Below are positions 13,322-19,926 of a stretch of 19,926 nucleotides of DNA, one piece after another. The notes under the pieces were generated by a model. It searched no databases and was not told the origin of the DNA. It was given only the letters and a program-made list of their open reading frames with translations. The translations under genes were made by a program, and so were the position numbers. How positions within the stretch are numbered: position 1 is the stretch's first letter; the number at the start of each line of letters is the position of its first letter. The stretch lies in contig DQUB01000052.1 in the NCBI GenBank assembly GCA_015662475.1, positions 1 to 19,926 of the forward strand, read 5' to 3'. This DNA comes from Pyrodictium sp. Its GTDB lineage: Archaea > Thermoproteota > Thermoprotei_A > Sulfolobales > Pyrodictiaceae.

Positions 13322-14146
13322 TTGTCTGGTGCTCTATTTGTGGCTAGGTATAGGCTTCCACTGGTAGTGTTTGGCGTTCCTTTGCCGGGGAAGCGTAACC
13401 CCTACCTAGTGCTTGTTAGTGAAAGAGAGCTTGTCGATGTCGAGGTGGATGTTGAGGAGTCTAGTTCTCCTAGACTTAAGGTTGATGGGGTTAGTCTGGG
13501 TTGGAGGGTTGAAATGGCTCTTCGAAGCTTCCTAGACGTTGTCTGTGATAGGCTTGAACAGCCTCTCCAAGCAACAGTATATGTTGATGCTGGTGTTGAG
13601 AGTCTCCCATCTGCAAGCATCTATGCTATTCTCAGCCTAGAGCTTGTTAAGAGTGTTAGTGAGGCTGGAGGCTATAGTCTGGAGCCCCAAGAGGTGTTGG
13701 AAGCAGCTAAAAGTATTGATGTTGATGCTGGTGTAGACTTCGACTATGTCTGGGCTTGTAGAGCTGCACTCTTGAGGGGTAGAGCAACCGTATTTCGTGA
13801 AGGTGAAGAACCTTTAGATGCGAATATCCCATCGGTGGAACTAGAGCTTGTTGGCGAGGAAGAGGTTGGACGTGAAATTGGCGATTTATTGGGCGAAACA
13901 CTGTACTCTCTCCTGACAAAGTTTGCTGGTTTCACTGTAGTAGAGCTGGTCAATAGGCTTAGAAAGGGTGAGAGTTGGGAGAGTGTTTGGAGTGTTGGTG
14001 TTAGGGTAGAGAACGCGATATACTACCTCTACTACGGTCTCAACCCGCCAACGGGGGAAGAGTGCAAGTGGACACCCAGTTTCCAGAGCGGATACGGGGT
14101 TTGCGCGAAAGGAGCAGGGTTGGGGGAGTTGGTGAAGTTCGTCTAG
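13322..14146 (+). CDS. Degenerate GHMP-kinase-like protein in isoprenoid operon
   Basis: A 274-residue protein with remnants of the GHMP kinase fold. The region where kinases have PxGxGLGSSA reads VESLPSASIYAILSLEL (92-108), so the glycine-rich ATP loop is gone and only Pro, Ser and Ala remain. DVDAGVDFDYVWACRAALLRG (133-153) resembles the segment with the catalytic Asp and Gly-Gly turn, and AKGAGLGELVKFV (262-274) resembles motif 3, GAGxGG. The N-terminus (LPLVVFGVPLPGKRNPYLV) recalls the substrate strand but lacks APGKxxLxGEH. Its position immediately before isopentenyl phosphate kinase is where mevalonate kinase is often found, so it may be a highly divergent mevalonate kinase or a non-catalytic partner. 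The GHMP assignment is my reading, not certain. Its 3' end overlaps IPK. Confidence 0.6.
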   Translation: MSGALFVARYRLPLVVFGVPLPGKRNPYLVLVSERELVDVEVDVEESSSPRLKVDGVSLGWRVEMALRSFLDVVCDRLEQPLQATVYVDAGVESLPSASIYAILSLELVKSVSEAGGYSLEPQEVLEAAKSIDVDAGVDFDYVWACRAALLRGRATVFREGEEPLDANIPSVELELVGEEEVGREIGDLLGETLYSLLTKFAGFTVVELVNRLRKGESWESVWSVGVRVENAIYYLYYGLNPPTGEECKWTPSFQSGYGVCAKGAGLGELVKFV

Positions 14147-14904
14147 CCGTTGTAAAGCTTGGAGGAAGCATTATAACTCGAAAGAATGTCCCCTTCACCC
14201 CCAACCTCGAGGCTATGAGGAGGATATCTGAGGAGTTGGGGAGGCTTTACAGGCTAGGATGGCGTTTTGTTGTTGTTTTGGGTGGTGGTAGTTATGGCCA
14301 TCCAGTAGCCCACGAGTACATGTATTCGGGTCTAATGGCTACCGGCGAGGCTTTCTCAGCAATAACGAGAGCGATGCTAGAGTTGTCTGAGGTGTTTGCC
14401 GAGGTTGCAAGCGAGTATGGTCTTAACCCTGTCATCTACCCTCCTCACGCATTCTGCCGGCCGAGAGGGTTTAAGCCAAACTGTTGCTGGGATATTGTGA
14501 GGAGAGCTTTCTGGTACGATGCAACCCCTATAGTCTATGGGGACGCCTATCCCGGCTATGCTTCGATCCAGATTGTCTCTGGTGATGAGCTGGCAGTAGA
14601 AGCTGCATGCGAGCTTGGAGCAGAACGTCTTGTCTATCTCACAGACGTGCCAGGAGTATATGATGGTGAGGGTCGTCTAATCCCTCTACTGACGAGAGCT
14701 GGTCTTCAAGAGCTTTTAGAGCATGAGAGTGTTGGTGGATCATCTTCCATCGATGTTACAGGGGGTATGAGGAGGAAGTTGCAAGCAATACTAGAGCTTG
14801 GCTGTCAAGGTCTTAGAGTGGTGATAGGTGCTGGTACTAGGCCAGGAACACTTGCACTGGCTTTGGAGGGTAGGAGAGAAGCTGGTACCTGGGTAGAACT
14901 TTAG
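14101..14904 (+). CDS. Isopentenyl phosphate kinase
   Basis: An amino-acid-kinase-fold protein that phosphorylates isopentenyl phosphate to IPP, the final kinase of archaeal mevalonate routes. Diagnostic segments are LAVVKLGGSIITRK (Lys and Gly loop), VVVLGGGSYGHPVAHEY with the family-specific His (H67 from TTG 14101), TPIVYGDAYPG, SGDELAVEAACELGAERLVYLTDVPGVYD, and SIDVTGGMRRKLQAILEL. The His after GGGSYG separates IPK from other members such as glutamate 5-kinase. The start is ambiguous: TTG 14101 is nearest to the conserved core, while GTG 14062 or 14068 would add 11-13 residues. In every case it overlaps the GHMP-like gene by at least 46 bp, indicating translational coupling. Confidence 0.93.
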   Translation: MRERSRVGGVGEVRLAVVKLGGSIITRKNVPFTPNLEAMRRISEELGRLYRLGWRFVVVLGGGSYGHPVAHEYMYSGLMATGEAFSAITRAMLELSEVFAEVASEYGLNPVIYPPHAFCRPRGFKPNCCWDIVRRAFWYDATPIVYGDAYPGYASIQIVSGDELAVEAACELGAERLVYLTDVPGVYDGEGRLIPLLTRAGLQELLEHESVGGSSSIDVTGGMRRKLQAILELGCQGLRVVIGAGTRPGTLALALEGRREAGTWVEL

Positions 14905-14929
14905 CCTCTCTAGCTTGGAGGTTGGAGTA

Positions 14930-16036
14930 TTGTCTGGGACTAAAGCTCGAAAATTGGACCATATAAGGATCGTCTTAGACTCCCATGTAGAGGCTGGCAC
15001 AACTCTTCTAGACGACGTATACCTTGTCCACAACCCACTCCCAGAGATAGACTTTGGCGAGGTTGATACACGCACTCGTTTCTGCGGCAAAACACTCGAT
15101 GCTCCGCTCATGATTGTTGGTATGACTGGTGGGCATGAGGTTGCCGAGAAGATAAACTGTATGCTTGCACAAGCAGCAGCAGAGCATGGTATAGCTATGG
15201 GGGTTGGAAGTCAGCGAGCAGCTCTAGAAGATCCTAGCCTAGCCAAAACATATTCTGTTGCGAGAAAGTGTGGTGGCCAAGAGCTCGTCCTCGTAGCAAA
15301 CATAGGCGGTGCTCAGCTTCTCGAGAAAGGACCAGCTATAGGCGAGCAAGTAGTAGAGATGATTGAGGCTGATGCACTAGCAGTACACCTAAACGTTGGC
15401 CAGGAGATATTCCAGCCAGAGGGAGACCATAGGTTTAAAGGCCTCCTCAAAGCTATAGGAGAGCTTGTTGAGAAGCTTTCAGTGCCAGTTATCGTCAAAG
15501 AGACTGGCCATGGAATGTCCTACGACGCGGTCTACGCTCTGAGAAGTGTTGGTGTAAGGTTTTTCGATGTTGCTGGTAGCGGTGGTACCAGCTGGATACT
15601 CGTAGAAGCCTACCGCCACACAGGCCCACCCAGCATGGCAGCGAGATGGTTTGGTGTGTGGGGTACCCCTACCGCTCTAAGCATTATCGAGGCTAGATGG
15701 GCTGCTCCCGACGCATGTATAGTGGCTAGTGGAGGTATTAGAACTGGGCTTGATGCTGTGAAAGCTCTTGCTCTTGGAGCTGATCTAGTAGGTTTTGGTT
15801 TGCCAGCTCTAGAGAAGCTTGCTGAGGAGGGTCTTGGCGGTCTCAAAAACTATATTGCTGCTCTAAAGTTTTCGATCAAAGCTGGTCTAGCTTTAACTGG
15901 TGCAAGAAGAGTTGAAGAGCTTTGGGAGAAGCCTGTAGTGGTGCAGGGAAGGCTTAGAGAACTAGCATCTCTTAAAGGTATTAAGCTGGAGTACTACCAG
16001 TCTATAAGAGGCTTCATACACGACCGTTGCGCGTGA
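14930..16036 (+). CDS. fni: Type 2 isopentenyl-diphosphate isomerase (FMN)
   Basis: Interconverts IPP and DMAPP using reduced FMN, NADPH and Mg2+. The family pattern is clear: ARKLDHIRIVL at the N-terminus, LDAPLMIVGMTGG (GMTGG at 64-68), GIAMGVGSQRAALE, LVLVANIGGAQL, VHLNVGQEIFQPEGDHRF with the catalytic Gln/Glu region, VIVKETGHGMS, FDVAGSGGTSW, and ASGGIRTGLDAVKALALGADLVGFGLP for FMN phosphate binding. It is about 368 aa, the normal length. TTG 14930 is preferred to TTG 14915 because GGAGG (14917-14921) is eight bases before it and the N-terminus then matches relatives. It lies 25 bp after IPK and 10 bp before GGPP synthase. Confidence 0.95.
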   Translation: MSGTKARKLDHIRIVLDSHVEAGTTLLDDVYLVHNPLPEIDFGEVDTRTRFCGKTLDAPLMIVGMTGGHEVAEKINCMLAQAAAEHGIAMGVGSQRAALEDPSLAKTYSVARKCGGQELVLVANIGGAQLLEKGPAIGEQVVEMIEADALAVHLNVGQEIFQPEGDHRFKGLLKAIGELVEKLSVPVIVKETGHGMSYDAVYALRSVGVRFFDVAGSGGTSWILVEAYRHTGPPSMAARWFGVWGTPTALSIIEARWAAPDACIVASGGIRTGLDAVKALALGADLVGFGLPALEKLAEEGLGGLKNYIAALKFSIKAGLALTGARRVEELWEKPVVVQGRLRELASLKGIKLEYYQSIRGFIHDRCA

Positions 16037-16046
16037 TGGTGGTAGG

Positions 16047-17042
16047 TTGCTCGAGAAGTTTAACGAGTATGCTAAGAGGGTGGTTGACAAGATAGACGCT
16101 TACATCTACAATGTGGTTAGAGGAGAGCCTGAAACACTCTACGATGCAGCTCTCCACCTTATCAGGGCAGGGGGTAAGAGGCTTCGCCCAATCATAGTCT
16201 TAGCTGTAGCCGAGACTTTGGGTGCTGATCTAGAGAAAGCGCTTCCCTTTGCAGCAGCTGTAGAGATTGTACACAACTTCACCCTCATACACGACGACAT
16301 TATAGACGAGGATGAGATGAGACGTGGTGTTCCAACCGTACACAAGCTGTGGGGTCAAGCAATAGCGATAACAGCTGGCGATCTCCTCTACGCTAAAGCG
16401 TTCACAGCTCTATCTAAAGCTGTGGAAGTCGGTGTTTCTGTAGACCGTGTTGTCAAGGCTATGGAGTATCTCGCTAGAGCTTGTAGCACTATAGCTGAGG
16501 GACAGGCAATGGACATACTTTTCGAGGATAGAGAAGATGTGAGTCTTGACGAGTACCTGGTGATGGTCTACAAGAAGACTGGTGCACTCTTTGAAGCCTC
16601 TGCTGTCTTGGGCGGGCTAGTGGTTACAGACGATGAGCCTATACTCAAGACTCTAGAGGCTTTCGGTAGAAATCTTGGCATAGCTTTTCAGATAAAGGAC
16701 GACATACTGGGTCTTGTGGGGAAAGAGGAGGTGATAGGCAAGCCCGTATATAGCGATATTAGGGAGGGCAAGAAGACGGTACTAGTAGTATACGCTTTGC
16801 AGAGGCTGGACCAGGAGAAGAGAGAGCGTCTCCTCTCAATACTGGGCAAAAAGTCTGCTTCGAGGGAAGAGTTGGAGGAGGCAGCCAACCTGATAATCTC
16901 TACAGGAGCTCTAGACTTTGCCTATAGGTTGGCGAGAGAGTATGCTGAGAAGGCTAGAGCTGCACTCTACAGGCTACCCGACAAGGAGACACGTAGAGTG
17001 CTTGAAGATCTTGTAGACTACGTGCTTGTTAGAGATAGGTAG
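16047..17042 (+). CDS. Geranylgeranyl diphosphate synthase (C20 type)
   Basis: A trans-prenyltransferase of 331 residues that condenses IPP with allylic diphosphates to make the C20 chain of archaeal lipids. It has GGKRLRP (42-48), the first Asp-rich motif HDDIIDEDEMRRG (DDIID at 83-87), KTGALFEASAVLGG, and the second motif FQIKDDILG (D218, D219). The residue five before the first Asp is Phe78. In archaeal enzymes a bulky aromatic there stops elongation at C20, whereas smaller residues give C25, so GGPP is the predicted product. It starts at TTG 16047 with GGTGG just upstream, 10 bp after the isomerase stop, clearly within the same operon. Confidence 0.94.
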   Translation: MLEKFNEYAKRVVDKIDAYIYNVVRGEPETLYDAALHLIRAGGKRLRPIIVLAVAETLGADLEKALPFAAAVEIVHNFTLIHDDIIDEDEMRRGVPTVHKLWGQAIAITAGDLLYAKAFTALSKAVEVGVSVDRVVKAMEYLARACSTIAEGQAMDILFEDREDVSLDEYLVMVYKKTGALFEASAVLGGLVVTDDEPILKTLEAFGRNLGIAFQIKDDILGLVGKEEVIGKPVYSDIREGKKTVLVVYALQRLDQEKRERLLSILGKKSASREELEEAANLIISTGALDFAYRLAREYAEKARAALYRLPDKETRRVLEDLVDYVLVRDR

Positions 17043-17107
17043 TCCTTGTAGATTGAAGCCCAGTCTTTATGGGTGTTTTGCTCTATTCTCTCTGGGATGG
17101 TGCTGGT

Positions 17108-17647
17108 ATGGGTGGTCGTCGTAGAGGCCGTAGAGAGTATAGTGTTTGTCTTGAGAGGAACCCCTACCTAATCCCAAGCCTCTACGTAGAGGGGATGCCG
17201 AGTGTTGATGGCTATTTAGAGCTTGTTGGCGAGGAAGCTAGTGTTGTGGATAGGTGTAGTGGTGTTGGGAGATGTTTTGGCAAGAGGATATATGGTGTTG
17301 AATTGGACAGCATAGTAGACCTACTTGGGAAGAAGGCTGTTAGAAGCTTTATAGTTGTACCTCCAGAGTCGGGTGGGGAAGGTCTCCTAGTGGAGAAGGA
17401 CACCTATTTGGAGCCAATACCAGTTGAGGGGCTTAAAACGACTGTCGTTGTCTGCGAGGGTGTTGAAGTGGATGTCGAGGATACTCTAGGCTATGTTTTT
17501 ACGAGGAAGGGTGAAGTTAGGAGGATTCGTACACATGTTTCTGGCGTGGTAGTCTACATATACTCTTCCCCGGAGGGGCCTCCAGACCAGAACATAGTTA
17601 TGATAGCTCCTAAGGAGGCGGTTAAACGTGTCAGGATTAGACGTTAG
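17108..17647 (+). CDS. DUF2118 protein with biotin/lipoyl-like domain
   Basis: The product (179 aa from ATG 17108) begins with a basic GRRRGRR stretch. It ends in a barrel-sandwich segment, VEVDVEDTLGYVFTRKGEVRRIRTHVSGVVVYIYSSPEGPPDQNIVMI, typical of the archaeal DUF2118 family (COG4072), described as biotin/lipoyl-like. The lysine in RKGEV sits where a hairpin lysine could lie, but no MKM-type biotinylation motif is present. The function is unknown. An ATG at 17069 would add 13 residues. I prefer 17108 because GGGATGGTG precedes it and TCTTTATGG at 17064-17072 could be a TATA box placing the RNA start between the two. The gene overlaps gltX by 20 bp. Confidence 0.75.
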   Translation: MGGRRRGRREYSVCLERNPYLIPSLYVEGMPSVDGYLELVGEEASVVDRCSGVGRCFGKRIYGVELDSIVDLLGKKAVRSFIVVPPESGGEGLLVEKDTYLEPIPVEGLKTTVVVCEGVEVDVEDTLGYVFTRKGEVRRIRTHVSGVVVYIYSSPEGPPDQNIVMIAPKEAVKRVRIRR

Positions 17648-19421
17648 AGAAGTTGAAGAGTTGGCTCGTGCATACGCACTCATAAACGCTGTAGAGCATG
17701 GTGGTAAAGCGCAACTAGGCCCTGTTATGGGCAAGCTTATGGCGGTTAGGCCGGAGTGGCGAAAGTATGCGAGGGATATAGCGTCTATCGTGCGGAGAGT
17801 TGTTGAGGAGGTTAACAGTCTGAGTTTGGAGGAGCAGAAGAGGCTGCTTGAGGAAAGGTATAGGGCTGTGTTGGAGGAGTGGGAGAGGGCTAGGAGAGAG
17901 CGAGCTGCTGTAGAGAAGAAGCTTCCACCTCTACCAGGTGCTGTTGAGGGTAAGGTTGTCACGAGATTTGCTCCAAACCCCGATTTCGCTATACACTTGG
18001 GCAATGCTAGACCAGCGGTATTGAGCTACGAGTATGCTCGCATGTACAAGGGCAAGTTCATACTTCGTTTCGAGGACACGGATCCACGTATCAAGGCTCC
18101 TCTACCAGAAGCCTATGAGGCTATACGCGAGGATCTTAGATGGCTTGGGATAAGATGGGATGAGGAGTACATCCAGAGTTTGAGGATGGAAGTCTACTAC
18201 GAGGTTGCGCGGAAGCTTATAGAGCGCGGTGGAGCCTATGTCGATGATATGCCAGGCGAAGAGTTTAGAAGGTATCGTGATGAAGGTAGGCTTGAAAGGT
18301 ATCCACCGAGGTTGAGGAGTGTTGAAGACAATCTAGAGCTTTGGGATAAGATGTTGGAGGGTGCTTTTGGCGAGGGTGAAGCTGTTCTACGCGTTAAAAC
18401 CGATCCTAGCCATCCAGACCCCTCTGTTAGAGACTGGGTTGCCTTCAGAATAATAGATACTAGTAGGTCTCCACACCCACTCGTTGGGGACCGGTATGTG
18501 GTTTGGCCAACGTACAACTTTGCAGCTGCTGTTGACGATCACCTGTTAGGGATCACCCATGTGCTACGTGCTCGCGAGCACATGCAGAATACTGTCAAGC
18601 AGATCTTCCTCTACAAGCACATGGGCTGGCAGTACCCCCACGTTATACACTTTGGCAGGCTAAAGCTTGAGGGAATGATAATGAGCAAGTCTGCTATGAA
18701 GGAGATAGCTGGAGCTGAAGGTCTAGCTAGGATAGACGATCCTCGTTTCGCCACGATAGCCGGTCTTCGTAGGAGGGGTATTGTGGCGGAAACCATAAAG
18801 AAGATCATCTTGGATGTTGGTGTCAAGCAGACTGATGCGTCGATAAGCTATGCTAATCTAGCTTCGCTTAACAGGAGCATTGTTGATCCGAAGGCTAGAA
18901 GGTATATGGTGGTTGTCGACCCTATACCACTTCTAGTCGTCGACCTCCCATGGGAGAAAAAGGTGTTCGAAATACCGTTCCACCCAGGCCAAAACCTTGG
19001 CTCGAGAAGGATTGTTGTAGAGGGCCCACAAACAACCCTCTACATATCAGCATCGGATCTAAGTTTGCTGCGTAGAGGCGCGATTGTAAGGCTCATGGAG
19101 GCGTTCAACATCGAAATTGTCGAGGTTGGCAGAGAGCTTGTAAAGGCGAGATACCATAGCGAGAGTTTGGAGGAGGCTCGAAGGCATAGAGCTCAGATCA
19201 TACAGTGGGTTCCAGCGAAGGAGAATGTCGAGGTTGAAGTTTTGAAGCCAGAAGGCTTGGTGCTAAGCCGCGAGCAAGGTCTTGGCGAGCCTGCACTAGC
19301 TAGTGCAAGTGTTGGCGAGATATGCCAGTTTGTAAGGTATGGGTTTGTACGCATAGACCAGGTTTTACGTGGTGAGAGCGAGTCTAGGACAAGGATAGTT
19401 GCAATATACGCACACGACTAG
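17628..19421 (+). CDS. gltX: Glutamyl-tRNA synthetase (archaeal type)
   Basis: Class I aminoacyl-tRNA synthetase of 597 residues. It has the archaeal/eukaryotic N-terminal helical extension (about 1-105), then VVTRFAPNPDFAIHLGNARPAVLSYEYA with the HIGH-equivalent HLGN (123-126), RFEDTDPRIK, WPTYNFAAAVDDHLLGITHVLRAREH, and LEGMIMSKSAM (MSKS at 352-355). The C-terminal part (from about 440) has the beta-barrel anticodon-binding domain of the archaeal GluRS/GlnRS group. Archaea normally lack GlnRS, so it is probably non-discriminating and also makes Glu-tRNA-Gln for GatDE; this is inference from the family. GTG 17628 follows AAGGAGG by about 10 bases and overlaps the DUF2118 stop, so translation is likely coupled. 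Confidence 0.96.
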   Translation: MSGLDVREVEELARAYALINAVEHGGKAQLGPVMGKLMAVRPEWRKYARDIASIVRRVVEEVNSLSLEEQKRLLEERYRAVLEEWERARRERAAVEKKLPPLPGAVEGKVVTRFAPNPDFAIHLGNARPAVLSYEYARMYKGKFILRFEDTDPRIKAPLPEAYEAIREDLRWLGIRWDEEYIQSLRMEVYYEVARKLIERGGAYVDDMPGEEFRRYRDEGRLERYPPRLRSVEDNLELWDKMLEGAFGEGEAVLRVKTDPSHPDPSVRDWVAFRIIDTSRSPHPLVGDRYVVWPTYNFAAAVDDHLLGITHVLRAREHMQNTVKQIFLYKHMGWQYPHVIHFGRLKLEGMIMSKSAMKEIAGAEGLARIDDPRFATIAGLRRRGIVAETIKKIILDVGVKQTDASISYANLASLNRSIVDPKARRYMVVVDPIPLLVVDLPWEKKVFEIPFHPGQNLGSRRIVVEGPQTTLYISASDLSLLRRGAIVRLMEAFNIEIVEVGRELVKARYHSESLEEARRHRAQIIQWVPAKENVEVEVLKPEGLVLSREQGLGEPALASASVGEICQFVRYGFVRIDQVLRGESESRTRIVAIYAHD

Positions 19422-19422
19422 C

Positions 19423-19431
19423 CTTATAAAC
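19423..19431 (+). promoter_or_regulatory. TATA box of the L7Ae gene
   Basis: CTTATAAAC begins two bases after the gltX stop. Transcription would start near 19453, giving a leader of about 43 nt that holds the kink-turn-like structure. Confidence 0.65.
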
Positions 19432-19457
19432 CTCTACACAAACCAACGCTTCTCTCT

Positions 19458-19498
19458 ATGGTGGCGACGACCGCCTGTTGGGAGGAGGATGAGCCATG
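19458..19498 (+). promoter_or_regulatory. Kink-turn-like leader element sequestering L7Ae RBS and start
   Basis: TGGC (19462-19465) pairs with GCCA (19493-19496), which includes the first base of the AUG. CCGCCT (19471-19476) pairs with AGGAGG (19483-19488), the Shine-Dalgarno, with one G-A mismatch. Between them lie GACGA on the 5' side and ATGA on the 3' side. Both sides hold a GA (66-67 or 69-70 against 91-92), as kink-turns require. A GAU bulge followed by GA (19488-19492) fits the L7Ae preference for U at the third bulge position, and the GGC-GAC-GA side resembles rRNA Kt-7. Binding would hide both translation signals. The fold is hand-drawn. Confidence 0.5.
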
Positions 19499-19879
19499 AG
19501 CAAGCCCTTCTATGTTAGGTTTGAGGTTCCCCAGGAGCTAGCAGAGAAAGCCTACAAGGCTTTGGAGATTGCTAGGAAGACTGGCAAGATAAAGAAGGGT
19601 ACCAATGAGACGACCAAGTGTGTTGAGAGAGGTTTAGCAAAGCTTGTGTTGATAGCAGAAGATGTTGACCCACCAGAGATTGTTGCACACCTACCACTTC
19701 TATGTGAGGAGAAGAAGATACCATACGTCTACGTTCCAAGCAAGAAGAGGCTTGGAGAGGCTGCTGGTATTGAGGTTGCAGCTGCAAGCGCCTGTATAAT
19801 CGATCCTGGCGAGGCTAAAGACCTGGTTGAGGAGATTATAAAGGCTGTCAACGAGCTAAAAACAAAAGCGGCTAGGTAG
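19496..19879 (+). CDS. rpl7ae: Ribosomal protein L7Ae, kink-turn-binding protein
   Basis: This 127-residue protein matches L7Ae throughout: ALEIARKTGKIKKGTNETTKCVERGLAKLVLIAEDVDPPEIVAHLPLLCEEKKIPYVYVPSKKRLGEAAGI. The GTNETTK and VPSKKRLGEA segments form the RNA-binding face. L7Ae is part of the large ribosomal subunit, box C/D and H/ACA RNPs, and archaeal RNase P. ATG 19496 follows GGGAGGAGG by seven bases. It has its own promoter at 19423 rather than depending on gltX. The structured leader suggests feedback control by the protein, as reported for Sulfolobus. It would be the core binder of the two C/D sRNA candidates in this window. Confidence 0.97.
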   Translation: MSKPFYVRFEVPQELAEKAYKALEIARKTGKIKKGTNETTKCVERGLAKLVLIAEDVDPPEIVAHLPLLCEEKKIPYVYVPSKKRLGEAAGIEVAAASACIIDPGEAKDLVEEIIKAVNELKTKAAR

Positions 19880-19902
19880 CCTTAAACCTAGAACACTACA
19901 CA

Positions 19903-19914
19903 ACCATTTTTCTC
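19903..19914 (+). terminator. T-rich putative terminator after L7Ae
   Basis: CATTTTTCTCT lies 24 bp after the L7Ae stop. Archaeal termination commonly uses T-rich tracts without hairpins. Only the tract itself supports this. Confidence 0.35.
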
Positions 19915-19926
19915 TAGAAGCTCCCA

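Noticed and set aside
13707..13953. Minus-strand frames inside the GHMP-like gene
   Set aside because: Short, Ser/Pro-rich shadow frames without start signals, opposite an intact coding frame in an operon.
19458..19499. 13-codon leader ORF (MVATTACWEEDEP) ending in ATGA overlap with L7Ae
   Set aside because: A predicted transcript start near 19453 makes a leaderless mini-ORF possible, but the bases are better explained by the folded leader; no separate Shine-Dalgarno.
1..19926. CRISPR arrays, insertion sequences, integrase or phage genes
   Set aside because: No regularly spaced repeats, transposase motifs or terminal repeats were seen; the content is core metabolism and translation.

Overview
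The window looks like chromosomal DNA of a hyperthermophilic crenarchaeon, most likely Desulfurococcales and possibly near Pyrodictiaceae. The lineage is an inference from gene content and style; no rRNA is present. Supporting signs are archaeal TATA boxes, many TTG and GTG starts, a tRNA-Thr with a canonical bulge-helix-bulge (BHB) intron, archaeal GluRS, L7Ae, isopentenyl phosphate kinase, type 2 IDI, a DUF357-nucleotidyltransferase fusion and DUF2118. I see no mobile elements, CRISPR or phage genes.

Layout. 1-872 holds three short two-helix membrane proteins on the minus strand, the first cut by the window edge. 982-2268 holds a stomatin (SPFH) gene and an orphan hypothetical overlapping tail to tail. 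2299-2366 is a candidate C/D box guide RNA, followed by an OsmC-family protein, an HTH/Zn-ribbon regulator, a dolichol/phytol kinase-like membrane enzyme, a PP-loop (PAPS-reductase-like) protein, a winged-helix regulator and spermidine synthase. Upstream of spermidine synthase are a second C/D-like element inside a 9-bp inverted repeat, a probably frameshifted small membrane protein, and tRNA-Thr(UGU). 7571-12315 holds a ClpP-fold membrane protease, a YkgJ-type Cys-cluster protein, the DUF357-nucleotidyltransferase fusion, a DUF1028 Ntn-hydrolase-like protein, an Obg/YchF-type GTPase with TGS domain, and a Cys-rich orphan.

12378-19879 is one co-directional block: MEMO-like protein, degenerate GHMP-kinase-like protein, isopentenyl phosphate kinase, type 2 IPP isomerase, GGPP synthase, DUF2118 protein, glutamyl-tRNA synthetase and, from its own promoter, ribosomal protein L7Ae. 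IPK, IDI2 and GGPPS form the late part of archaeal lipid precursor synthesis (isopentenyl phosphate to IPP, DMAPP and C20 GGPP). The dolichol/phytol kinase-like protein at 3355 may also act on polyprenols.

The most interesting signals are RNA-level. The two C/D sRNA candidates share an unusual box D (CCGA) matched by a compensating G in box C. One carries an 11-nt guide complementary to the GAAAGACCCCG stretch of 23S domain V. The L7Ae mRNA leader can fold so that a kink-turn-like loop joins helices holding its own Shine-Dalgarno and start codon, suggesting autoregulation by the K-turn-binding protein it encodes. The GHMP-fold protein in the isoprenoid operon appears to lack the usual ATP-binding loop and also deserves attention.
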